DNA of 64,000 nucleotides from CAWANF01 sp963783355. Its GTDB lineage: Bacteria > Bacteroidota > Rhodothermia > Balneolales > DATFMH01. Position numbers and translations under genes: made by a program. The notes beneath the pieces were generated by a model. The model saw only the letters and a list, made by a program, of their open reading frames with translations, was not told the DNA's origin and did not search any database. This document shows positions 18,937 through 25,265 of the stretch, one piece after another. Numbering within the stretch: the first letter of the stretch is position 1; each line of letters opens with the position of its first letter. The stretch spans positions 434,001 to 498,000 of the forward strand of contig CAWANF010000001.1 in assembly GCA_963783355.1 (NCBI GenBank), read 5' to 3'.

Positions 18937-19386
18937 ATGAAAAATTTTATTACGATTTCCCTGCTCTTGATATCCGTTTCACTAATGTCGTGTTCAAAGA
19001 AAGGGAGTAAAAGTCAGGATATACCTGATAATGTGTCTTCAACGTTTAGTGAGATGTTTCATAATGCGAAGAACGCGCACTGGAAGAAAATTAACGCATT
19101 CATTTATGAGGTTGATTTCATCCAGAATGGAGAGAAAGTAGCGGCACGATTCAGTATGGATGGCAACTGGCAGAAAACAACCCGGCAAATAAATGTGAAG
19201 GCTTTGCCAAAAGCGGTGGATAAGGAAATCCAAAAAAAATATAAGAATGATAAAATCACTTATGCCGGAACCGTCAAAGATATGACTAGCAAAAATTACG
19301 TAATCGATGTTAAACAGAAAAAGAAAATAACGGAATTGACTTATGATGCCGAAGGTGATCTGATGAATCAGATCACAAAAGGATGA
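18937..19386 (+). CDS. PepSY-like lipoprotein
   Basis: A 149-aa lipoprotein with the lipobox LMSC (Cys19) after a short hydrophobic signal. A TTG at 18904 is in frame, but the ATG at 18937 gives the correct signal architecture. The mature region has the PepSY-like layout of its upstream neighbour: IPDNVSSTFSEMFHNAKNAHWKKI, YEVDFIQNGEKVAARFSMDGNWQKTTRQI, ALPKAVDKEIQKKY, and a second strand set YVIDVKQKKKITELTYDAEGDLM. Sequence identity to the neighbour is low, so divergence is old. It is Lys-rich. Function is unknown. Confidence 0.8.
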   Translation: MKNFITISLLLISVSLMSCSKKGSKSQDIPDNVSSTFSEMFHNAKNAHWKKINAFIYEVDFIQNGEKVAARFSMDGNWQKTTRQINVKALPKAVDKEIQKKYKNDKITYAGTVKDMTSKNYVIDVKQKKKITELTYDAEGDLMNQITKG

Positions 19387-19410
19387 GCTTGAATGAATCT
19401 ATGTGAGAGG

Positions 19411-19614
19411 TTCCGGGCTCTGTAGCCGGGATGACGTTGTAATTTAGTTTTGAGACATAATTTAAGTTTATAAATATCATCAACGCTACTTCACGTCGTC
19501 ATCCCGCACCCCGATGCGGGATCCCCGAATGTTGATTTTCGGAGTGTCGGTCATGGTCCGACTCCGATCTCCTTGACTATTCAACATTTCAAAATTCAAC
19601 ATTTCTAATTTCCC
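19411..19614 (+). repeat. Dispersed double-hairpin element, copy A
   Basis: Hairpin 1 (imperfect CCGG...CCGG, 19413-19431) is followed by GACATAATTTAAGTTTATAA and then by hairpin 2, ATCCCGCA-CCCCGA-TGCGGGAT (19501-19522). GAATGTTGATTTTCGG and an ATTCAACATTTC tail come after it. The same order recurs at 20.96 kb and 35.25 kb. It fills the 329-bp gap between the PepSY-like lipoprotein and the DUF819 gene. Confidence 0.8.
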
Positions 19615-19715
19615 TCGTTCTTCCTTTTGTCCTATATGGTTAGGATTAAATCCTACAATTCCTATATTGGATCAAATTCATTCATCAGAAATTCATAAAG
19701 GAGAGAGACGCTATA

Positions 19716-20960
19716 ATGACACCATTCATAACCAATGATGCCGTTGTACTTGGGATATTGTTCATCATTTTGGCCCTGATTTTCAAAACATCCGACAGTA
19801 AAAAGCCGTTCTGGAAGAAATTTTACAACTATATTCCGTCGCTGCTCCTGTGTTATTTCGTTCCCGCCATTCTCAATTCTGCCGGCATCATCTCCGGAGA
19901 GCACTCCAAACTATATTTCGTCGCTTCACGGTATCTGTTGCCTGCGAGTTTGGTTTTATTAACGTTAAGTATCGATCTCAAGGGCATTCTGCGACTGGGA
20001 CCCAAGGCGATTATCATGTTTTTGACCGGCACGGTGGGAATTATCATTGGAGGACCGCTGGCGATCCTCATTGTTTCCGCTTTTGCCCCGAATATCGTCG
20101 GCGGACACGGTCCTGATGCCGTTTGGCGGGGACTTGCAACGATAGCCGGTAGCTGGATTGGAGGCGGGGCCAATCAGACCGCCATGAAGGAGGTTTTTGG
20201 TGTGAGCGATAATCTTTTTGCCGCGATGATCGCCGTTGATGTGATTGTGGCGAATATCTGGATGGGAGTCTTGTTGTACGGCGCCGGACGTGCGGAAAAA
20301 ATCGACCGAATTTTTAAAGGGGATACCAGCGCTATCGATGCGGTCCGGGCCAAAATTGAACAATATCGGGCCGGAATAGCCAAAATCCCAAGCCTGACCG
20401 ACACCATGACGATCATGGCCGTAGCATTTGGCTTCACCGCTCTGTCTCATTATATGGCCGATGGCATCGCCCCGTGGATTCAAACACATGCGCCGGAGTT
20501 ATCACGGTTCAGCCTGACTTCGAACTTTTTCTGGATTATTGTCATTGCCACGACAGCCGGACTGATTCTTTCTTTCTCCCCGGCAAGAAAACTTGAAGGC
20601 GTCGGGGCCTCTCGTATGGGAAGCCTGTTTCTGTATGTGTTGGTGGCAACCATCGGGATGAAAATGAATATTATGTCGATTTTCAGCAATCCGGGTTTGT
20701 TTGTTGTCGGTTTGATCTGGATGCTGGTGCATGTCACTATTTTGCTTAGCGTAGCAAAAATCATCAAAGCGCCGTTTTTCTTCGTGGCGGTTGGGAGTCA
20801 GGCCAATATTGGCGGAGCAGCATCGGCACCGATCGTCGCTTCTGCTTTTAATCCCGCGCTGGCTCCGGTCGGGGTGTTGCTCGCGGTGTTGGGTTACGCT
20901 TTGGGAACCTACGGTGCCTGGATTTGCGCAATCCTGATGCAATTAGTGTCGCATGCCTGA
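19716..20960 (+). CDS. DUF819-family integral membrane protein
   Basis: A 414-aa polytopic membrane protein with about eleven hydrophobic segments. The family stretches are FVPAILNSAGI near the N-terminus, LPASLVLLTLSIDLKGILRLGPKAIIMFLTG, GSWIGGGANQTAMKEVFGV (the most conserved block) and the C-terminal ANIGGAASAPIVASAFNPALAPVGVLLAVLGYALGTYGA. DUF819 proteins have the look of carriers related to 2-keto or glutamate-type transporters, but no substrate is established. A good ribosome-binding site (AAAGGAGAG around 19696) supports the ATG. Repeat elements flank it on both sides, so it is likely monocistronic. Its GC content appears higher than that of the preceding genes. Confidence 0.88.
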   Translation: MTPFITNDAVVLGILFIILALIFKTSDSKKPFWKKFYNYIPSLLLCYFVPAILNSAGIISGEHSKLYFVASRYLLPASLVLLTLSIDLKGILRLGPKAIIMFLTGTVGIIIGGPLAILIVSAFAPNIVGGHGPDAVWRGLATIAGSWIGGGANQTAMKEVFGVSDNLFAAMIAVDVIVANIWMGVLLYGAGRAEKIDRIFKGDTSAIDAVRAKIEQYRAGIAKIPSLTDTMTIMAVAFGFTALSHYMADGIAPWIQTHAPELSRFSLTSNFFWIIVIATTAGLILSFSPARKLEGVGASRMGSLFLYVLVATIGMKMNIMSIFSNPGLFVVGLIWMLVHVTILLSVAKIIKAPFFFVAVGSQANIGGAASAPIVASAFNPALAPVGVLLAVLGYALGTYGAWICAILMQLVSHA

Positions 20961-20961
20961 G

Positions 20962-21117
20962 CAGCCGGATGTGGTTTTTAGACATAATTTTAGTTCATAA
21001 ATATTGTCAACGCCTATTCACGTCGTCATCCTGCATCCCGATGCGGGATCTCTGAATGTTGATTTCAAGAGTCGAACCGTGTATTCAACATTCAAAATTT
21101 AAAATTTCTAATTTCCA
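20962..21117 (+). repeat. Dispersed double-hairpin element, copy B
   Basis: This copy begins 2 bases after the DUF819 stop. It contains the GACATAATTTTAGTTCATAA linker and hairpin 2 (ATCCTGCA-TCCCGA-TGCGGGAT, 21028-21049). The GAATGTTGATTTC and ATTCAACATTC tails match copy A. The first hairpin is eroded to AGCCGGATG. Confidence 0.75.
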
Positions 21118-21131
21118 CTGTATAATTCATG

Positions 21132-21176
21132 TTCTATCTCTCTGTGCATATCTCTGCGTGCTCCGCGGTTCATCTT
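21132..21176 (-). repeat. CCGCAGAGG-type element, inverted copy 2
   Basis: Read on the minus strand this is GATGAACCGCGGAGCACGCAGAG followed by CACAGAGAGATAG. It lies inside the false 5' extension of the anmK reading frame and argues for the downstream start. Confidence 0.65.
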
Positions 21177-21218
21177 TTTTGCTATATTGATGCAAACTGT
21201 ATCATACACTCGAATCGC

Positions 21219-22421
21219 ATGAACCGCAACATTCAACATGTAACCGATATCTCACAAAAAGTCGAAAAACGAATACTCGGACTCATGTCCGGCACTTCGC
21301 TGGACGGACTGGACCTGGCTTTATGTCGCATCACCGGAAACGGACTGAATACGAAAATCGAGGTGGAGCATTTTACAACGATCACGTATTCCGATGAGGT
21401 GAAAGCAAAACTGCGTTCTGTTTTTTCAGTGAAGAAGGTCGACCTGGAGCAGTTCTGCATTCTCAACAGCTGGCTGGGCAATTACTGGGGCGAGGTGATC
21501 CTGCATTCATTGAAATCCTGGGATGTTGTCCCGGAATCCGTCGATGCCATTGCCAGCCCGGGACAGACCGTCTATCATGCGCCCCTGGCGAAGCACGGAA
21601 ATCCCGGTATGCCGGACAGTACGCTGCAAATCGGGGATGGCGATCATATCGCGGTGACGACGGGCATCCTGACGATCAGTGACTTTCGGCAGAAGCACAC
21701 GGCCGCGGGCGGACAAGGCGCACCGATGGCGATCTATGAGGATTACCTGCTGTTTCACAGCGAAGATGAAAACCGGTTCATGCTGAATATCGGGGGTATC
21801 GCCAATTTTACATTTTTACCTGCCAGAGGCGGAATGGAACACGTCGTTTGTACCGATTCTGGTCCTGGTAATACGCTGATAGACAACGCGATACGTAACT
21901 TCTTCCCCGGGCAATCGTATGATGAGAATGGACAAATTGCCGCTTCCGGAACGGTTCATGCCGAACTGTTGAACCGGCTGATGAGCCATCCCTATTTTGA
22001 AATGGAACCACCCGCTACCACCGGACCCGAAATGTTTTCTTTCGAGTTTGTTCAACGGATATTAAAAGAACAACACAAGGAAGAAATTTCTCCGGAAGAT
22101 TTGGTGGCCACACTGACTCGCTTCACAGCCGAATCCATCGCACATACGATACAAAAGATACCGGTTGAAAATAATTACGCGACGGTTTATGTAAGCGGTG
22201 GCGGGGCCAATAATGCAACACTGATGCGTTGGATATCTGAACTTCTGCCGGGAAATAGTGTGAAGAATTTTAACGTTTTGGGGATGAACCCGGATGCCAA
22301 AGAGGCGGCCCTGTTTGCTTTACTCGCCAACGAAACACTCAGCGGAAACAACTTGCCGGTTAAAGGCCGGGATGGAAATATGAAGGAAGTGAGTTTTGGG
22401 AAAATTTCGTTAGGGATGTGA
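21219..22421 (+). CDS. anmK: Anhydro-N-acetylmuramic acid kinase
   Basis: AnmK phosphorylates 1,6-anhydro-MurNAc released by lytic transglycosylases, with ring cleavage, giving MurNAc-6-phosphate for peptidoglycan recycling. Conserved blocks are LGLMSGTSLDGLDLALC, DFRQKHTAAGGQGAPM, MLNIGGIANFTFL, CTDSGPGNTLIDNA and VYVSGGGANNATLM near the C-terminus. The start at 21219 gives 400 aa. The longer frame from 21129 runs through a dispersed repeat and is rejected. One oddity: the usual SHGQT motif reads SPGQT, with Pro114 in place of the His that I expect from the family. MurQ and other recycling genes are not nearby. Confidence 0.93.
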   Translation: MNRNIQHVTDISQKVEKRILGLMSGTSLDGLDLALCRITGNGLNTKIEVEHFTTITYSDEVKAKLRSVFSVKKVDLEQFCILNSWLGNYWGEVILHSLKSWDVVPESVDAIASPGQTVYHAPLAKHGNPGMPDSTLQIGDGDHIAVTTGILTISDFRQKHTAAGGQGAPMAIYEDYLLFHSEDENRFMLNIGGIANFTFLPARGGMEHVVCTDSGPGNTLIDNAIRNFFPGQSYDENGQIAASGTVHAELLNRLMSHPYFEMEPPATTGPEMFSFEFVQRILKEQHKEEISPEDLVATLTRFTAESIAHTIQKIPVENNYATVYVSGGGANNATLMRWISELLPGNSVKNFNVLGMNPDAKEAALFALLANETLSGNNLPVKGRDGNMKEVSFGKISLGM

Positions 22422-22448
22422 AGAAATTTGTTTTACAATAAAAATATC

Positions 22449-23342
22449 TCACTTCAACATATCCAATAATCCCTCATAACATTTTACCAATTTTTCACGC
22501 AACGGAATCCCTCGTTTCCAGATGTCCTGCTGGCGTCTTTTGTAATCCAGGCGGCCCTCGTCGGTTTCTATTTTTACCGGTTGGAGTCCATATTCGCGCA
22601 AATCGTAAGGGCTGGCCTGCATATCCAGGATCCGCGTTTCCACGGCTAATTCGAAAGTATCGGCAATGAGCATGCTGGGTGTCCATGGGTAAAATTTATA
22701 CGCCCATTTGTATAAATCCATGTTCGTATGAAGGCATCCGGGCTGTTCGAGATCATAACGTCCGGACTTTGCGGGTTGGTGAATATTCAGGGGGCGCGCC
22801 GGCTTCGTGAAGAAACGGAAAGCATCGTAATGCGTGCAGGCAATGGGACGTGATTCCACAAACGCGTTAATTTCATCCGGGGACAATCGCAGTGGGATAT
22901 AATGGTGCCGGATGTTTTCGGTCCGGTACACCATTGCCCATTCGTGCATTCCGAAGCAGCCGAACGAGGGTGGACGATCCTGTGTAGCTTTCAGGAGTTC
23001 GATGATCCATTCCAGGGAGTCCACACGATGAGCCGGGAAAGTTTCGGGATCAATCTTAAATCCTACCGGCGAAGATTGCAATTTTATCAAATCGGTAATG
23101 TCTTCAAAAGCCGCCTCTTCCAATATAGCATAATAACCCGGGCTCCAGCGCATCAGCAGGCCGGGGCGAAAAGCGTAATATTCAAACAGGAAATCAAGTA
23201 CCGGATTGCGGACCTGCTGCTCCCGCAGTTCGAGATAATCCCCGAGAATGGATTCAATACGCTGGATATGACGGTCCCTTTCGGCACGCCATCCTGTAAT
23301 GTTTTCTGTAATATGTAGAACTTTATCGGGAATCATCTTCAT
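22449..23342 (-). CDS. Conserved protein of the family often labelled 3-methyladenine DNA glycosylase
   Basis: A 297-aa soluble protein without signal or membrane segment. It resembles a conserved family that databases often name 3-methyladenine DNA glycosylase. I see neither a helix-hairpin-helix nor an AAG-type DNA-binding motif to justify that name. Recognisable conserved-looking stretches are NPVLDFLFEYYAFRPGLLMRWSPG, GCFGMHEWAMVY, HYDAFRFFT and QPGCLHTNMDLYKWAYK, which are rich in Trp, His and Tyr. The gene is convergent with anmK (27 bp) and divergent from the thioredoxin-fold gene across a 397-bp gap. Function should be treated as unknown. Confidence 0.75.
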   Translation of the reverse strand: MKMIPDKVLHITENITGWRAERDRHIQRIESILGDYLELREQQVRNPVLDFLFEYYAFRPGLLMRWSPGYYAILEEAAFEDITDLIKLQSSPVGFKIDPETFPAHRVDSLEWIIELLKATQDRPPSFGCFGMHEWAMVYRTENIRHHYIPLRLSPDEINAFVESRPIACTHYDAFRFFTKPARPLNIHQPAKSGRYDLEQPGCLHTNMDLYKWAYKFYPWTPSMLIADTFELAVETRILDMQASPYDLREYGLQPVKIETDEGRLDYKRRQQDIWKRGIPLREKLVKCYEGLLDMLK

Positions 23343-23501
23343 AAAAAACGTTTCGCCAGGAATAACATAAAGCCACGAATTTCTGCGTAACCAACTGGTC
23401 GTTTTAAACTTCTTTTATTTTGAACTCACCGGGACACTTATTTGTTATATCAATGCGTTACTTAAACGGAATTGATAAGGCTATTTGCCCATAAAATGGT
23501 A

Positions 23502-23517
23502 AATTACGCGCGTAATT
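23502..23517. promoter_or_regulatory. 16-bp perfect palindrome in a divergent gap
   Basis: AATTACGC-GCGTAATT is perfectly symmetric and lies in the 397-bp AT-rich gap between two divergent genes. A match this long is expected about once by chance in a window of this size. Nothing else in the gap was recognisable. Confidence 0.3.
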
Positions 23518-23739
23518 AAATAACAGAAATCCCAAATAAAAATATTGACGGAATTTTATTCAATTACCCTTTTTTGAACCTCATTTGGATCTCTTCCCAA
23601 AATAAGAGTCTGAATTTTAACAATGAAACTCCATTCCATATGAAATGGGGAAAGCTTGTTCCGGTTGCTGTCGGGAGAGCCTGAGGTGGTAAATAAATGA
23701 TTTTGAAAATATTAATTAATTAAATATAAGTATATAGTT

Positions 23740-24354
23740 ATGAATGAAATTAAAGAAAGTGTTATTACGGAAAATCATCTGCAGAAAGCAATCACTTATA
23801 TCGAATATCGTGAAATGATTGACGCCCTGATGGCCGAAGGCAAGACCACCGGCGAGAATCATTCAGAAGACATGCTGCATTACACGAAAATGAATATCCA
23901 GCGAATGAACCGGGTGGAAAAGACTGTTGAATTGTCTAATGAGACGATAGAGGCACTTAAAGGCATCGATACGAAGATGGTTTGGGTGGCATTAACCGAA
24001 GCCTGGTGCGGCGATGCAGCTCAAAACGTACCGGTATTGGCAAAGATGGCTGGTGCCTCTGATAAAATTGAATTGAAGCTGTTGCTGCGCGACGAGAACC
24101 TGGATGTCATGGACGAATACCTGACCAATGGCGGTCGTTCTATTCCCAAGCTGGTCGCTTTAAATGCGGAAACGATGGATGAACTTTTTGTTTGGGGCCC
24201 ACGTCCGGAACCCGCGCAGGTGATGATGAACGATTTTAAAGCAAACCCGAACGGACGCACGAAACAGGACCTGGTGATCGACATCCAGAAATGGTATGCC
24301 AAAGACAAAGGCCTGACCATGCAAAAAGAACTGGTGAACCTGCTCAAAGTGTAG
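23740..24354 (+). CDS. Thioredoxin-family protein with single active-site Cys
   Basis: A 204-aa cytoplasmic protein with no signal peptide. After an N-terminal helical region (~60 residues) it shows a thioredoxin-like core: VWVALTEAWCGDAAQNVPVLAKMA, then LLRDENLDVMDEYLTNGGRSIPKLVAL (with the cis-Pro) and a C-terminal DLVIDIQKWYAKDKG. The active-site position is WCGDA (Cys90), so the CxxC second cysteine is absent and a monothiol or non-redox role is likely. Similar WCGD proteins occur across Bacteroidota and are annotated only as thioredoxin family. It is monocistronic, followed by a 540-bp repeat-filled gap. Confidence 0.85.
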   Translation: MNEIKESVITENHLQKAITYIEYREMIDALMAEGKTTGENHSEDMLHYTKMNIQRMNRVEKTVELSNETIEALKGIDTKMVWVALTEAWCGDAAQNVPVLAKMAGASDKIELKLLLRDENLDVMDEYLTNGGRSIPKLVALNAETMDELFVWGPRPEPAQVMMNDFKANPNGRTKQDLVIDIQKWYAKDKGLTMQKELVNLLKV

Positions 24355-24414
24355 GTCATTGTTTGAGATGTAAATTATGGAACGCTGAAAACGCGGAATA
24401 CAGCGAACCATTAA

Positions 24415-24460
24415 ATTAACCGCAAAGGACGCGGAGGTAGCACAGAGAAAAACGAAAAGA
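24415..24460 (+). repeat. CCGCAGAGG-type element, copy 3
   Basis: AACCGCAAAGGACGCGGAGG followed by GCACAGAGAAAAACGAAAAG, in the same layout as the copies at 18.08 and 35.06 kb. Confidence 0.65.
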
Positions 24461-24519
24461 TAATTAAGAATACTAAATTTTGATTGTTAAATAGTTACGT
24501 AGAATGGTGTTGACTCATG

Positions 24520-24706
24520 TTTCCCCTTAACAAAGGGGAGCAGGGAGTTGTCAAAAGATTCGAACAATACTAAATGTAACATTCGGAGATCCCGCATCAA
24601 ATGCGGGATGACGACATTGGGAGGAGTTAGTTACACCCTGAAATATTAATATAGGCCAATCAAACACATTACCGCGTCATCCCGGCTGAAGATCCGGGAT
24701 CTCCTG
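24520..24706. repeat. Cluster of hairpin repeats (inverted copy D plus relatives)
   Basis: Three hairpins lie in one gap. The first is CCCCTT-AACA-AAGGGG at 24523-24538. The second is ATCCCGCAT-CAA-ATGCGGGAT at 24589-24609, flanked by CATTCGGAG and so in inverted orientation relative to copies A-C. The third is ATCCCGG ... CCGGGAT at 24679-24700. The gap from 24355 to 24894 holds these and the CCGCAGAGG element, and no gene. Confidence 0.7.
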
Positions 24707-24894
24707 CCGTTTTTTAATTAACAACAGAGCGTAGGGAATAAATTGGAAATGATATATAGTCATGTTGAACGGAGTCGAACCAAGACGACAAAGGCAGACG
24801 CAAACATCGGCCTGCATTTACTTCAACCCAAATATTCCATTATCTTAAATCCAGGATAAAGCCGGAGCATCATACATCAAACAGAGGATGAGCC

Positions 24895-25200
24895 ATGAGC
24901 AAAAAATATCAGTCATTTAAAGAATTCTATCCATACTATTTATCGGAACACAAGAACCGGTATTGCCGCCTGTGGCACGTCGCTGGCACCTTTTTCGTCA
25001 TCCTGATCTTTTTTCTGAGTATCCTCGCACGTAATGCCTGGTACCTGTTTTTTATGCCAATCGTTGGCTACAGTTTTGCCTGGTTCGGGCATTTTTTCTT
25101 CGAAAAAAATAAGCCGGCTACCTTTGAATACCCGTTATACAGTCTCATGGGCGATTTTGTTATGTTCAAAGACGTACTGCTCGGGCGTGTAAAGATCTGA
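24895..25200 (+). CDS. Mpo1-like / DUF962 membrane protein
   Basis: A 101-aa protein of the DUF962 (YGL010w/Mpo1-like) family. It has the N-terminal FKEFYPYYLSEHKNRYCRLWHVAGT, two hydrophobic segments (~residues 32-48 and 52-66), and the signature FGHFFFEKNKPATFEYPLYSLMGDFVMF. Eukaryotic Mpo1 is an iron-dependent dioxygenase acting on 2-hydroxy fatty acids, and the conserved His residues (RLWH, FGH) are kept here. The bacterial substrate is not known. The gene stands alone after the repeat cluster and is convergent with the T9SS cargo gene. Confidence 0.88.
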   Translation: MSKKYQSFKEFYPYYLSEHKNRYCRLWHVAGTFFVILIFFLSILARNAWYLFFMPIVGYSFAWFGHFFFEKNKPATFEYPLYSLMGDFVMFKDVLLGRVKI

Positions 25201-25227
25201 AAAAAAAGAGGGGAACGTATTCCCCTC
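25201..25227 (-). terminator. Terminator of the T9SS cargo gene at 25.3-28.1 kb
   Basis: On the minus strand GAGGGGAA-loop-TTCCCCTC (perfect 8-bp stem, 4-nt loop) is followed by seven T residues. It resembles the terminator of the paralogous gene at 28.73 kb, including the adjoining AATAACCA. Confidence 0.85.
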
Positions 25228-25265
25228 AATAACCAAATATATCAATAACTTAGTAACTCAATTCA

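Noticed and set aside
21129..21218. N-terminal extension of anmK by 30 residues
   Set aside because: The stretch is a dispersed repeat read through in frame, has unusual Cys/His-rich composition, and precedes the natural family N-terminus.
24765..24790. tRNA T-arm-like GGAGTCGAACC
   Set aside because: No acceptor, D or anticodon arms can be built around it; the text fits the dispersed-repeat background of this gap.
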